Below, piece after piece: positions 39,893 to 49,718 of a DNA stretch of 64,000 bases. The position numbers and the translations under genes were made by a program. Each line of letters starts with the position of its first letter. Position 1 is the first letter of the stretch. Source of the DNA: Bifidobacterium saguini DSM 23967 (GTDB lineage Bacteria > Actinomycetota > Actinomycetes > Actinomycetales > Bifidobacteriaceae); assembly GCF_000741715.1 (NCBI RefSeq), contig NZ_JGZN01000008.1:186001-250000 (forward strand), given 5' to 3'. The notes beneath the pieces are model-generated. The model worked only from the letters and a program-made list of their open reading frames with translations, made no database searches and was not told the DNA's origin.

Positions 39893-40945
39893 CTAGAACA
39901 CGAACATGAAGAGCTTGGCCATAGCGAAACTGATGAGACCACAGCCGGGGAAGGTGAATACCCAGGTGAGCATCATGTCTCGCACTACACCGAAGTTGAT
40001 GGCGGACAGACGGCGGACCGCGCCCACGCCCATGATGGCGCTGGTCTTGGTATGCGTGGTGGAAACCGGGATGCCGAGCACGGTCATCACAAGCAGGCAG
40101 AGCGCGCTGGAAAGGTCAGCGGAGAAGCCTTGGTATTTCTCCAGTTTGACCATGTCCATGCCTACGGACTTGATGATTTTCTCACCGCCGACCGAGGTGC
40201 CTACACCCATGATGGTGCTGCATAGAATCATTAGCCATACGGGAATCACCACACCGGCTACAGAGGATTGACCGTTGCAGAAGGCCATACCGAGGAATAA
40301 TACGCCGATGAATTTCTGGCCATCCTGAGCACCATGCATGAAACTGTTGGCGGCCGCGCCGACGATCTGCGCATACGTGAAAACACCGTTCGTGCGGCGG
40401 CGATCGAAGCCTGCGCAAATCAGAGTCACAATCTTGCAGACAATCCATCCCATGCCGAAACCGATGACAAGGCTGGCCACCAAGCCGTACAGCACTTTGA
40501 CCCATTCGCCCATGTTGACGCCGGCGATGCCGCCTTGAATGGCGATGGCTGCGCCGGTCAGGCCTGCGATGAGGCTATGGCTTTCGGACGTTGGGATGCC
40601 CAGCATCGATGCACCTACGCTGTATACCACAATGGAGAAAAGCGCCGCGCATAATGCAATGAGTGCCGAATGCGTATCCCCTCCGAAATCGACCATGTTG
40701 GAGATGGTGGAAGCAACGGACGCATTGAATTGCGTCATCAGGAATACGCCGAGGAAGTTGAAGATGGCGGCCATGATGACTGCGGAACGTACGCGCATGC
40801 AGCGGGTGGTCACACAAGTGGCAATGGCGTTGGGGGCATCGGTCCAACCGTTGACGAAGATGACTCCGAGCGTCAACAACGTTGTTACAGCTAAGGCTGG
40901 GTTGGAGAATACCTGCTGGATGAAATAGGCCAAGGATACGTCCAC
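39893..40945 (-). CDS. pit: PiT-family inorganic phosphate transporter
   Basis: A 350-residue carrier with about nine membrane segments. The two inverted PiT signature repeats are visible as NGWTDAPNAIATCVTTR (about residues 33-49) and FMHGAQDGQKFIGVLFLG in the second half. The conserved SESHSLIAGLTGA and STTHTKTSAIMGVG motifs also fit. It starts with GTG. It moves phosphate with a cation and is cotranscribed with the DUF47 gene. Confidence 0.92.
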   Translation of the reverse strand: MDVSLAYFIQQVFSNPALAVTTLLTLGVIFVNGWTDAPNAIATCVTTRCMRVRSAVIMAAIFNFLGVFLMTQFNASVASTISNMVDFGGDTHSALIALCAALFSIVVYSVGASMLGIPTSESHSLIAGLTGAAIAIQGGIAGVNMGEWVKVLYGLVASLVIGFGMGWIVCKIVTLICAGFDRRRTNGVFTYAQIVGAAANSFMHGAQDGQKFIGVLFLGMAFCNGQSSVAGVVIPVWLMILCSTIMGVGTSVGGEKIIKSVGMDMVKLEKYQGFSADLSSALCLLVMTVLGIPVSTTHTKTSAIMGVGAVRRLSAINFGVVRDMMLTWVFTFPGCGLISFAMAKLFMFVF

Positions 40946-40988
40946 GGCTAATCTTCACCTTCTTCTTCGGGGGCGGCGGAAAGTCGTC

Positions 40989-41012
40989 ACACCGATTGTA
41001 ACCGATTGGTGA
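40989..41012. repeat. Short direct repeat upstream of pit
   Basis: ACCGATTG occurs at 40991-40998 and 41001-41008, a 10-base period, about 45-65 bases ahead of the pit start. It could be a regulator site such as a phosphate box, but the match is not diagnostic. Confidence 0.3.
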
Positions 41013-41166
41013 CTACGTAGCGCGCATTCGTGGCGTCGCACAACAATCTTCGTAGTGAAACAGCTCAATCATTCATGGAAGGCGGCAGTCGGCATTCATT
41101 GAGGTGTACTCGTGTTTTTCCCCAACAATGTGAGAAAATAGACGCAGTGTCAATAGGAGGTGTGTG

Positions 41167-42459
41167 ATGGTTGTAAGCACTGACGAGGGGCGTAACTTAC
41201 CGGATTGGGTGCGTTATGGCGTGTTCTGGCAGGTGTATCCATTGGGGTTCTGCGGCGCGGATATTCGCCCTCAGGGCCCCCGCACCTTCAACGGCCGTGG
41301 TCTTGATTCAATGATCGATTGGCTGGAATATGCACGCAATCTTGGTGCATCCGGACTGCTGCTGGGCCCGATTTTCGAATCAGCCACTCATGGTTACGAC
41401 ACGCTGGACCATATGCATGTCGATGTGCGTCTGGGAGGCGATGCTGCATTCGATCGGCTGGCCGAGGCATGTCGCAACATGGGTTTGCAGTTGATTCTCG
41501 ATGGCGTGTTCAACCATGTGAGCCGCCAGCATCCAGCAGTGCAGGCCGCATTGGAGGAAGCCTCCGGGCAGTCAGCGGCTGATAATCCTTGGCGTGGTTT
41601 GGTTCGTGCACATCTTGGGCAGGATGGACAGCCACAATTGGACGTGTTCGAGGGGCATGGCGATTTGGTTGATCTCGACCATGATGCGCCGGAAACCGTG
41701 GAATATGTGACCCGTGTGATGAATCATTGGCTTGATCGGGGTGCCGCAGGCTGGCGTTTGGATGCCGCCTATGCCGTGCCTACTTCGTTCTGGGCCAAGG
41801 TATTGCCACAGGTGAAAGCCGCGCACCCATATTCATGGGTGTTCGGTGAAGTGATTCATGGTGATTACCCGCAAATCGTTGCGGATGCCTCGCTGGATTC
41901 TGTCACGCAGTATGAGTTGTGGAAGTCGATTCAGCATGCCCTGGAAACCGACAATTTCTTCGAATTGGATTGGAACCTCAAACGCCACAATGCATTTTTG
42001 GATTCGTTTGTGCCGCAAACGTTCATCGGCAATCATGATGTGACGCGCATCGCCTCGCAAATCGGTCCTGCCAAAGCTGCACTGGCACTTGCGGTATTAA
42101 TGACCGTCGGCGGTGTGCCGAGCATTTATTACGGTGACGAGCAGGGCTATGTGGGCATCAAACAGGAACGATTCGGCGGCGACGATGACGTGCGGCCGAA
42201 GTTCCCGCTCTCCCCTGTCGAACTATCCAAACTTGGTGAGCCCACGTACCGATTGCATCAGGCGCTGATTGCGCTGCGCAGACGTAATCCTTGGCTATTG
42301 GATGCTCGCACCGAGGCGATGGAGCTGGAGAATAAGCGATTCGTCTATCGTTCGGTGAGCGCAGACGGCAATCAGTTGCTGACAGTGTCACTGAGCGTTG
42401 AGGCGACGCCAACGTTTACGATAACCGATGCCAGTGGCACAGTACTGTACCGGTATTAG
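41167..42459 (+). CDS. GH13 alpha-glucosidase / alpha-amylase family enzyme
   Basis: A 430-residue glycoside hydrolase of family 13, probably cytoplasmic because no signal peptide is seen. The conserved regions are DGVFNHVSR, GWRLDAAYAVP with the nucleophile Asp, VFGEVIHG with the acid/base Glu, and FIGNHDVTRI with the third acidic residue. It is short and lacks extra carbohydrate-binding domains. Substrate (malto-oligosaccharides or sucrose-like sugars) is unknown. AGGAGG lies 6 bases ahead of the ATG at 41167; a GTG one codon earlier is less likely. Confidence 0.88.
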   Translation: MVVSTDEGRNLPDWVRYGVFWQVYPLGFCGADIRPQGPRTFNGRGLDSMIDWLEYARNLGASGLLLGPIFESATHGYDTLDHMHVDVRLGGDAAFDRLAEACRNMGLQLILDGVFNHVSRQHPAVQAALEEASGQSAADNPWRGLVRAHLGQDGQPQLDVFEGHGDLVDLDHDAPETVEYVTRVMNHWLDRGAAGWRLDAAYAVPTSFWAKVLPQVKAAHPYSWVFGEVIHGDYPQIVADASLDSVTQYELWKSIQHALETDNFFELDWNLKRHNAFLDSFVPQTFIGNHDVTRIASQIGPAKAALALAVLMTVGGVPSIYYGDEQGYVGIKQERFGGDDDVRPKFPLSPVELSKLGEPTYRLHQALIALRRRNPWLLDARTEAMELENKRFVYRSVSADGNQLLTVSLSVEATPTFTITDASGTVLYRY

Positions 42460-42476
42460 TCAGCGTGTGTATAGGA

Positions 42477-42606
42477 CTCCCCTCAGTCAGCTACGCTGAC
42501 AGCTCCCCTCACAGAGGGGAGCCAAATATAGGCATGCCTGAGTATTGCTTGATATTCGGCTCCCTCTGACGAGGGAGCTGGCGCACGCAGTGCGACTGAG
42601 GGAGAG
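42477..42606. repeat. Intergenic repeat pair downstream of the GH13 gene
   Basis: The unit CTCCCCTCAGTCAGC...AGAGGGGAGCC lies at 42477-42525. A diverged inverted copy is at 42559-42606 (GGCTCCCTCTGACGAGG...GACTGAGGGAG). Each unit has an internal hairpin. A third copy is at 44766-44815. They fill the gap between two converging genes and may help end transcription. Confidence 0.75.
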
Positions 42607-42613
42607 AAGCACA

Positions 42614-44587
42614 TTAGCGACGGCCGGAGCGGGTGCCTTGCATGCGGAATGGAGCACGCCTCGTTTTGGACTGCTTGCCGAAATGCTTGGTATGGCGCTG
42701 CTGAGAGCCTTCCGCATTGCCATATTTTGCCTGCATACGGCGCTCGTGACGCTTCGCGGCTTCTCCGCGTTCGTCTACGATGATGCGATTCTCGTTACGG
42801 CGATGAATGCGCTTACCGCCGTTCGAACCAGCACGATCATCATCACGGCGACGGCTGCGAGCATCCGCACCACGACGAGTATCATTACGCCAATCACCGC
42901 GTTTGCCGGCTTCTTGGCGATAATCCTTACGACGGTTACCGCCTGAATGCCTACGCTCCTCGGGATGCTCGAACAAGTAATCGCGACGCTCAGCCTCACG
43001 GTCACTCAAGCCAGCTCGACGTTCTGCACGGTTCGGCTTACGAGGCTTGCTTGACTGTTCGCTGCGAGCTTGACGCTCCATATCTCGCTTGGCCTGCTCT
43101 GCAGCTTCCAAACGTTCGGCGGCACGGCGACGGCGACGATCCTTCTTGCGGGCGTTGCGCTCCTGCTCAAGCTGGCGAGCACGAGCTTCACGTTCCTCTT
43201 TGCTCAGACGCGGAGTCTCCGGCTTGCCGCCACGACGCTTGCCGCCGACCGGCTGGGACTTGTCAAGATTCCAGTCATTGACGATAGGCGCGCGCTCCCC
43301 CACCAGTTCAAGAACTTCAGGAGATTCATGGGTGACTTCGACCGGCTTGACGGTGATTCCGGCTTCGCGCAGCATACGACGGGTTTGGCGGCGCTGCTCG
43401 GGGAGCACGATGGTCACCACATCACCAGCACGGCCGGCACGAGCGGTACGACCCGAACGGTGGAGAAAAGCCTTAGGATCCTCCGGTGGCTCCACTTGCA
43501 CGACCAGTTCCACGCCGGAAACGTCAATACCACGGGCGGCCACATCAGTAGCCACCATTACATGCACGTCACCGGATTCGAAAGCGTCCAGATTACGGTC
43601 ACGCTGGTTCTGGTTCAGATTACCGTGCAGTTCCGCTGCTGGAATACCGTTCTGCGTGAGGTTCTTGGCAAGTTTCTTGGTTTGGAACTTGGTGCGAGTG
43701 AAGAGGATGCGCTGCCCCACGCCTGAAGCAAGCGTACGTACCAGCTCATGCTTATCCGCGCGAGTGGTTTCGAATACGTGATGGGTCATCAGATCCGGCT
43801 CAGCGTTGGCTTCATCCACGCTGTGTACCTTCGGATCCTTGAGAAATTCCTCCACCACCGTATCCACGCCATGATCAAGCGTTGCGGAGAACAGCATGTG
43901 CTGTGCATCAGGGCGAACCTGCTCAAGCAGTCGCTTGACCGGTGGCAGGAAGCCCATGTCCGCCATTTCATCGGCTTCGTCGATGACCACGACTTCGACG
44001 CTGGACAGCGTCAGATGCTTTTGACGGAGCAAATCCTCAAGGCGGCCTGGGCAGGCGACCACGATATCCGCGCCTTGGCGCAGGTCGCGCACCTGGCGGT
44101 TCTGGTTCACGCCACCGTATACCGTGGTGGTGCTAATGCCGTATACATGCGCCAGCGGTGCAATCACATCATTGATCTGGTTGGCGAGCTCACGAGTCGG
44201 TGCCAGGACCAGTCCACGGGGGTGCGGCAGGAAATCGTCAGCACGACGTTCCTCCAGCTTCTCCTGCTTACGGCGCTTGATTTCGCGGCGGAATTCTTCC
44301 ATTGCCAACTCGCCGAGCGAATCATATTCACCAAGGCGTGCAACCAGCGGAATGGAGAAAGCCAGAGTTTTGCCAGAACCGGTACGTCCACGGCCCAGAA
44401 TATCGCGGCCGGACAGGGAATCAGGCAACGTGTCAGCCTGAATGGGGAAAGCAGTTTTCTTATCGTCACGGGCAAGTTCTCGGACAATCGGCCCGGGTAC
44501 GCCAAGCTCGCCGAAAGCCATCGGACGAGTTTCTTCGCCGCCGTTCATAGTGGTGTCGGCGTTATTCTCAAAATCGGTATAGGGCAC
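42614..44587 (-). CDS. DEAD-box ATP-dependent RNA helicase
   Basis: A 657-residue RNA helicase. Its motifs are GRGRTGSGKTLAFSIP (I), APTRELANQI (Ia), VIDEADEMADMG (II, DEAD), FSATLD (III), ATDVAARGIDVSG (V) and HRSGRTARAGRAGDV (VI), all within the first 400 residues. From about residue 460 the tail is very rich in Arg, Glu and Lys (ARKKDRRRRRAAERLEAAEQ and similar), likely an RNA-binding tail for ribosome or cold-shock work. It is a single gene. Confidence 0.93.
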   Translation of the reverse strand: MPYTDFENNADTTMNGGEETRPMAFGELGVPGPIVRELARDDKKTAFPIQADTLPDSLSGRDILGRGRTGSGKTLAFSIPLVARLGEYDSLGELAMEEFRREIKRRKQEKLEERRADDFLPHPRGLVLAPTRELANQINDVIAPLAHVYGISTTTVYGGVNQNRQVRDLRQGADIVVACPGRLEDLLRQKHLTLSSVEVVVIDEADEMADMGFLPPVKRLLEQVRPDAQHMLFSATLDHGVDTVVEEFLKDPKVHSVDEANAEPDLMTHHVFETTRADKHELVRTLASGVGQRILFTRTKFQTKKLAKNLTQNGIPAAELHGNLNQNQRDRNLDAFESGDVHVMVATDVAARGIDVSGVELVVQVEPPEDPKAFLHRSGRTARAGRAGDVVTIVLPEQRRQTRRMLREAGITVKPVEVTHESPEVLELVGERAPIVNDWNLDKSQPVGGKRRGGKPETPRLSKEEREARARQLEQERNARKKDRRRRRAAERLEAAEQAKRDMERQARSEQSSKPRKPNRAERRAGLSDREAERRDYLFEHPEERRHSGGNRRKDYRQEAGKRGDWRNDTRRGADARSRRRDDDRAGSNGGKRIHRRNENRIIVDERGEAAKRHERRMQAKYGNAEGSQQRHTKHFGKQSKTRRAPFRMQGTRSGRR

Positions 44588-44702
44588 AGTGGCCTTTCAT
44601 CATCAGGCACGCATGGTAATCGCGTGGAATATGCAAACTACCTGAGCCTAGCCCAAGCCCCCTACTTTAGATATTGCATTGAATTTTATTACTCACCACT
44701 TG

Positions 44703-44738
44703 CAAAAGCGGCGGCCTCACCGCAGTGAGGCCGCCGCT
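44703..44738 (-). terminator. Terminator downstream of uraA
   Basis: A perfect 14-bp GC-rich stem (44707-44720 with 44725-44738) with loop CGCA, followed on the minus strand by TTTTGCA. It lies about 90 bases past the uraA stop; the repeat at 44766 is between them. Confidence 0.85.
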
Positions 44739-44765
44739 CAATAGTTCAAGTTTTTCGCTTAATAT

Positions 44766-44815
44766 CTCCCCTCAGTCAGCCTTCACTGACAGCTCCCCTC
44801 ACAGAGGGGAGCCAA
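44766..44815. repeat. Third copy of the CTCCCCTCAGTCAG intergenic repeat
   Basis: It is nearly identical to 42477-42525 except for a few bases in the middle of the hairpin (CCTTCACTGAC against CTACGCTGAC). It lies 13 bases past the uraA stop codon. Confidence 0.8.
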
Positions 44816-44827
44816 GGAAGATGTTGA

Positions 44828-46117
44828 TTACAGAATATCCGGATCATCCTTGTCGATAGTGCCGGTTGCCTTGCCGATGGCCTTCAAACCGTGGTAGGCC
44901 ACCAGAATCACGATGGTGCCGATAGCGATGCCATTGAAGGACGTGCCGGCAATGGTGAAGGCGAACTGGCCGATGGCGATGATCATCGTGATGGCGGCCA
45001 CCATGATGTTCAGCGGCTTATCGAAGTTGACCTTGTTCTCAACCCAGATGCGCACACCGATCATGCCGATCATGCCGTAGAGCAGCGTGGTCACGCCGCC
45101 GAGCACGCCGGCCGGAATCGTGTTGATCACAGCACCGAACTTCGGGCACAGGGACAGAATCAGAGCGAATACAGCTGCACACCAGTATGCTGCGGTGGAG
45201 TACACCTTGGTGGCTGCCATCACGCCGATGTTTTCACCGTAGGTGGTGGTGCCGGAACCGCCGCCGAAACCGGCGAGCGTGGTGCCCAAACCGTCAGCCA
45301 TCAGGGCGGTGCCAATCTGGTTGTCGTAATCGCGGCCGGTCATCTGGGCCACGGACTTCACATGGCCAACGTTCTCGGCCACCAGCACGAGCACCACTGG
45401 AATGAACATCGGCAGAATAGTGAAGTCGGCTTGCGGCAGGTGGAACTTCGGGAAGCCGATCCAGCCGGCATCCGCGATGGCGGAGAAATCAACCTGTCCG
45501 CGGAAGCATGCGTACACGTAGCCGATGAGCACACCGATCAGAATATTAAGTCGACCAAGCAGACCCTTAAACAGCACGGCAACGAGCAGCACCGCCACCA
45601 AAGTGACGATGGCGGTGTCCGGAGCGGCCTGGAAGTTCGTCCACACCGAGGGAGCCAGGTTGAAGCCGATGATGGCCACAATGGCGCCGTTGACCACTGG
45701 CGGCATGATGATGTCAATCCACTTGGCACCGGCGTAATGCACCAGCACACCAATCAAGGCGAGCAGGATACCGGTGACCATGATGCCGAAGCTGGCCACG
45801 GCAATGCCCTTATGCGCAGTGGTGACTGCGGTGATCGGAGCGATGAAACCGAAGGAAGAGCCAAGGTAGCTTGGCAGCACGTTCTTGTTGATAAGCAGGA
45901 ACAGTGCGGTGGACATTGCGGTGAAGAACAAAGTGGTGGACGGATCGAATCCCGTCAGAATCGGCACCAGGAAGGTGGCGCCGAACATGGCGATGACGTG
46001 CTGTGCGCCGATGCCTGCGGTACGCACCCAAGTCAGGCGCTCATCAGGCTCCACGACTTCGCCGGGCTGCAACGTCTTACCGTCGCCGTGCAGTTGCCAT
46101 TGAAAGATATTGGACAT
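44828..46117 (-). CDS. uraA: Uracil permease UraA (NCS2 family)
   Basis: A 429-residue uracil carrier with about 14 membrane segments. The family motifs AENVGHVKSVAQMTGRDYD (with the substrate-binding Glu) and GTTTYGENIGVMAATKVYS with a second key Glu are clear. The frame is open to 46180, but the ATG at 46117 has GAGGAG 7 bases ahead and gives the expected N-terminus (MSNIFQWQLHGDG). It stands alone. Confidence 0.92.
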   Translation of the reverse strand: MSNIFQWQLHGDGKTLQPGEVVEPDERLTWVRTAGIGAQHVIAMFGATFLVPILTGFDPSTTLFFTAMSTALFLLINKNVLPSYLGSSFGFIAPITAVTTAHKGIAVASFGIMVTGILLALIGVLVHYAGAKWIDIIMPPVVNGAIVAIIGFNLAPSVWTNFQAAPDTAIVTLVAVLLVAVLFKGLLGRLNILIGVLIGYVYACFRGQVDFSAIADAGWIGFPKFHLPQADFTILPMFIPVVLVLVAENVGHVKSVAQMTGRDYDNQIGTALMADGLGTTLAGFGGGSGTTTYGENIGVMAATKVYSTAAYWCAAVFALILSLCPKFGAVINTIPAGVLGGVTTLLYGMIGMIGVRIWVENKVNFDKPLNIMVAAITMIIAIGQFAFTIAGTSFNGIAIGTIVILVAYHGLKAIGKATGTIDKDDPDIL

Positions 46118-46247
46118 TACTTCTCTCCTCGCTTGTGGCTGAGGGCGCGGCCATACCTCCGGCCGCGCACTGCTCGCCATTGTATCGCATGGAGATTGTC
46201 CGAAATGGCACTATCGGGAACGGATATCAACGGATTGCCAACTGCGT

Positions 46248-47078
46248 TTACTTGCCGTAATACTCCAACAGGTGCGGGTCCACCGTACGCACCACGTCCA
46301 CCAAATCACCGTTGGAAAGATATGGGCGCTTGAATTCGCGCCACGGTTCCACTTTGACTTCCCAACGCCCGGTCTCCGGATCTTGAACCGGTCGAGCGGT
46401 TTGCTCCCAACGCACACGTTTGGAAGTGCGACCGGTTTCCGGATCCCGACGCGAATAATGCAGGCAAGTGCAATTGGTGATGCGCCATTCATCCGCGTCG
46501 GCTCGATGCAGGAATTCCTCGTCCGACAAATCTTCGATGGTGAGCATCATAGCCAACATGAAGTCGCCGTGGGTGACCATCACCACCGATTCGGCATCGG
46601 ATTTGCGGCTTAAAGACGTGAGCACATTGTGTACACGGTCTTCGGCCACGTCGGCGATGGACTCCCCTGCCGGTGGGCGCCAGTACAGTGGGTCCGTGTT
46701 CTTGAACATCCAGTTGCGTGCATAATTGGTTTTGAACTCATCCTTGGTAATGGTGTTGATTTCACCCCAGGAGCGTTCTCGAATCACACGATTCTCTTCC
46801 CATTTCGCCTTAGGTAATGCCATAGTGGCCGCGGTTTCACGCGTACGCACATATGGGGAGACCAGGTAGCGGTCGAACAGTTGCTGCTGGCTTACAATCC
46901 ACCGACCAATGCAGTCGGCCTGTTTACGGCCGGTAGCGGTCAAACGCCAAGAGCGGTCGGGCACCGTCACATTATCCTGCGTATACAAGGATTCGTCGCC
47001 TTGCTCGCCGGCCTGCACAATCACATTGGCTTCGGATTCACCATGCCGAATCACATACAAATCAAGCGGCATGCTCAT
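46248..47078 (-). CDS. Histidine phosphatase family protein
   Basis: A 276-residue branch 1 histidine phosphatase, longer than the usual 200-230. The phosphohistidine motif YVIRHGESEANV is at residues 8-19 and the second His is in VVMVTHGDFMLAMML near 170. The C-terminal 70 residues (after DPETGRTSKRVRWEQ) are an extension. The substrate is unknown. It is not close in sequence to the other phosphatase of this window. Confidence 0.84.
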   Translation of the reverse strand: MSMPLDLYVIRHGESEANVIVQAGEQGDESLYTQDNVTVPDRSWRLTATGRKQADCIGRWIVSQQQLFDRYLVSPYVRTRETAATMALPKAKWEENRVIRERSWGEINTITKDEFKTNYARNWMFKNTDPLYWRPPAGESIADVAEDRVHNVLTSLSRKSDAESVVMVTHGDFMLAMMLTIEDLSDEEFLHRADADEWRITNCTCLHYSRRDPETGRTSKRVRWEQTARPVQDPETGRWEVKVEPWREFKRPYLSNGDLVDVVRTVDPHLLEYYGK

Positions 47079-47396
47079 AGTTTTCAGTCCCTCATTTCAT
47101 ATAACGTCTACTGTTTTTTGATTGCTTAACCTGACTTCCGCGTCACAGGTGTTACTCATTTTCCACGTTCAGGGGCAAGCAAAACGTTGCCCCATCTCAT
47201 CTATCTCGCATCATAACGTTTGGGTAAATAGTTCCATGCGGAAGCAATTGCCCACTACCCTACTCGAAACTGCCTGTGTTTGCGCCTTTCTTCCCCGAGC
47301 TGAATCAAAGAATTCACCAGGTGTTCAGCCTTGGCTCGGCTGCAATACTGGTTTACGCTTTCGCAACGAAACCTGAACGCACTACGATATGGAAGC
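47079..47396. other. Divergent intergenic region without a recognised gene
   Basis: A 318-base gap between two divergent genes. It is less GC-rich than its surroundings. The only structure seen is a 7-bp hairpin (GGGGCAA at 47172-47178 with TTGCCCC at 47187-47193). Promoters for both genes should lie here but none is clear by eye. Confidence 0.5.
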
Positions 47397-49007
47397 ATGG
47401 GGAATAATTCAAAAATCGACCGTTCATGGCTGACTTCCGCTAAGGAGAGCATCGGCCAATGGTCATACATTATGTTGAAGGATGCAGATAATAACGATAT
47501 TGATTGGGATTGGGTGCGTTCGCTTGATCTCGAACACGGCATTGGCGTAGCTTCGCCGGCCGATTACGAACCGGGGGCTGGTTCGGATGTGCATGATTTA
47601 TTGAAAACAGATCTTGAGATTCGCGATCGTTTGGAAGCGATTATCGCGAAGATGAGCATGGTGTTCATGCGGGATTTCGACCGTCATATCAAGACTTATG
47701 AGCTGCCGCGTGCACTGGCATATGCGAATCGTCGTTTGAATGATCAGATTGTGCTGTTGCGTGATCGCGGTGTGGCTGAAGGTCTGTGGACTGTTACCGA
47801 TGAGGAACGTCAGCGTGTAACGGTGCCGGTATTGACTGCGGCACGCGATGGTGTTGTTGTCGATGATATTCAGGATCATACGGCTGAGATTGTCAATGCT
47901 CGCGCTGAACAGCGTAAGGCTGACAGGGCTGCGCGCGAAGCTCAACGTCACCATCGTCAGATGGCATTGTTCGATGCCGACGAAGTGAAATACGGTTCTG
48001 TTGAGGCCGGTCCTGATGAGTCCGCGCCTGCCGATTCCAGTTCGGATGCTGGCTCTCCTGATTATTTGGTCGAAGGTCAGCCGGTCATCAATGATGACAA
48101 TCCTGCAGTGCCCTCTACGGAACAGGTTGCGGTGGATGAAACCGCTGTTTCCGAACCTACTTTCGCTCGGTTCCGCCATGCCGCAGCCGAACATGTGGCT
48201 TCGCGCCAAAACGCGGAGACCAAGGAATACTGGCGTGCAGTGTTCCTGCCTGGTCGCGATGTCGATAAGGTGATGGGTATCGATTTGGAAACCAATGGCA
48301 CTGAGCCATACCGCACGTACATTATCGATGTGGGCTTCGAGTATATGAATATGAAGTCGCCGCGTCCGGCTGATGCGCCAACCGGCTACACCTATGACAA
48401 GGATTACTATCAGGGTGGTGATGCGTACGATCAGCATCGTTTCTCGTTTGGCGTGACGCCGGAAGCCGCACGTCACGGTAATCCATTCATCATCCAGCTG
48501 ACCGGTATTGATGTGAGCCAGCGAGTGGGCGACGAGTATCCGCTGTTTGATGAGGACGCTGAAGCTCAGGCTGATTTGCTGAAGCGCTTGACTTCACAGC
48601 CATTTGTGGCGCATATGGCCACGTTCGAGCATAGCTTCTTCATGCTGAATGTTGCCGGATATGCCGAGGCATACCGCAATGGCCATGTGACCATCATCGA
48701 TACGCTGCCGATGAGCCGCCTGTGGGATGAAGGCTCGATTCCTTGCGAAGGCCACCCAGATGGCGACAACACTCTGGATGCGTACGCCAAGCGTCAGGGG
48801 GCGCTGCGCGAGGATGATAATGAACGCCACTTGGGCCTTGAGGATACACATATCATGCTGCTGGCGATGAAGCATCATCTCACCCAGCTCAAGGCTGAGG
48901 CTCGCGGCCCTTGGGGTCCTGACGGCAAGGCCGGTGTGGGCGGCAAGCGCATTACTAAAAAGCGCCATTTCGTGCGCCGTGAGCGCCGCACGCCGATTTA
49001 TGACTGA
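47397..49007 (+). CDS. DEDD-type 3'-5' exonuclease domain protein
   Basis: A 536-residue protein. The C-terminal part resembles a DnaQ-like exonuclease: GIDLETNGTEPYRTYIIDVGFEY near residue 292 (first Asp and Glu), VAHMATFEHSFFMLN near 403, and GLEDTHIMLLAM near 478 with the last His/Asp region. Residues 1-290 match no domain I recognise and include a charged stretch with many Ala, Arg and Gln (about 165-190) and an acidic linker. The C-terminus is basic. The start at 47397 is the best ATG, with a weak GGAAG ahead. Confidence 0.72.
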   Translation: MGNNSKIDRSWLTSAKESIGQWSYIMLKDADNNDIDWDWVRSLDLEHGIGVASPADYEPGAGSDVHDLLKTDLEIRDRLEAIIAKMSMVFMRDFDRHIKTYELPRALAYANRRLNDQIVLLRDRGVAEGLWTVTDEERQRVTVPVLTAARDGVVVDDIQDHTAEIVNARAEQRKADRAAREAQRHHRQMALFDADEVKYGSVEAGPDESAPADSSSDAGSPDYLVEGQPVINDDNPAVPSTEQVAVDETAVSEPTFARFRHAAAEHVASRQNAETKEYWRAVFLPGRDVDKVMGIDLETNGTEPYRTYIIDVGFEYMNMKSPRPADAPTGYTYDKDYYQGGDAYDQHRFSFGVTPEAARHGNPFIIQLTGIDVSQRVGDEYPLFDEDAEAQADLLKRLTSQPFVAHMATFEHSFFMLNVAGYAEAYRNGHVTIIDTLPMSRLWDEGSIPCEGHPDGDNTLDAYAKRQGALREDDNERHLGLEDTHIMLLAMKHHLTQLKAEARGPWGPDGKAGVGGKRITKKRHFVRRERRTPIYD

Positions 49008-49028
49008 ACATCAGTAGCGCAAATAGAT

Positions 49029-49070
49029 AAATGGCGTTAGCTTCTCAATAAGAGAAACTAACGCCATTTT
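49029..49070. terminator. Bidirectional terminator between exonuclease gene and dtd
   Basis: A 12-bp stem (49029-49040 with 49058-49069, AATGGCGTTAG/CTAACGCCATT) extended by an inner CTTCTC/GAGAA pairing. It is followed by TTTTT on the plus strand and serves both converging genes. Confidence 0.88.
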
Positions 49071-49076
49071 TGGATA

Positions 49077-49562
49077 CTAGCCCTTATGCGGCATATTGGT
49101 TTCGGTATCGACAATGATGGTCACCGGGCCGTCGTTGACGAGGCCGACGCGCATGTGCGCGCCGAATCGACCCTCCCTGACTGGCACTCCGCCGGAGCGC
49201 AACGCCTCGTTGAACTTGATCCAGGTAATATCCGCATGTTCGGGCTTGCCGGCTTTGATGAAGCTTGGGCGATTGCCCTTGTGCACGTCGGCGTACAGGG
49301 TGAACTGCGAGATGGAGAGAATCTCACCGCCGATATCCTGAATCGAACGATTCATTTTGCCTTGCTCGTCCTCGAAAACACGCAGGTTCAATACTTTGTG
49401 GGCAAGCCATGCCACTTCGGCATCGCCATCAGTATCAGAAACGCCAACCAGAATCATGTAGCCAGGGCCGATTTGCTGCGGCTCGAACGTGGGATCAAGG
49501 GTTCCCAGTTCGTTGACGACGTCAACGCTGGCATGGCTTACTCGCTGAATCACAATACGCAT
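49077..49562 (-). CDS. dtd: D-aminoacyl-tRNA deacylase Dtd
   Basis: Dtd removes D-amino acids wrongly attached to tRNA. The 161-residue protein starts MRIVIQRVSHASVDV, and has the SISQFTLYADVHKGNRPSF motif and the C-terminal GxxP motif region NDGPVTIIVDT of the family. The frame is open to 49799, but this start gives the family's exact N-terminus. It ends just before the shared terminator. Confidence 0.93.
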   Translation of the reverse strand: MRIVIQRVSHASVDVVNELGTLDPTFEPQQIGPGYMILVGVSDTDGDAEVAWLAHKVLNLRVFEDEQGKMNRSIQDIGGEILSISQFTLYADVHKGNRPSFIKAGKPEHADITWIKFNEALRSGGVPVREGRFGAHMRVGLVNDGPVTIIVDTETNMPHKG

Positions 49563-49718
49563 ACGCCTGATTATGCCATCTCCCGCGAAACAAGACATGC
49601 TTAGGTTTTCGGCGAGCGCACGCAACATGACTGATACGCTTGAATCGAGTGGTTTTCGCAGTGTCATCGTCGTCGCCTTGTTTGCAGTAATCACAAGCGC
49701 CCATAGAGAGCAGGAATC

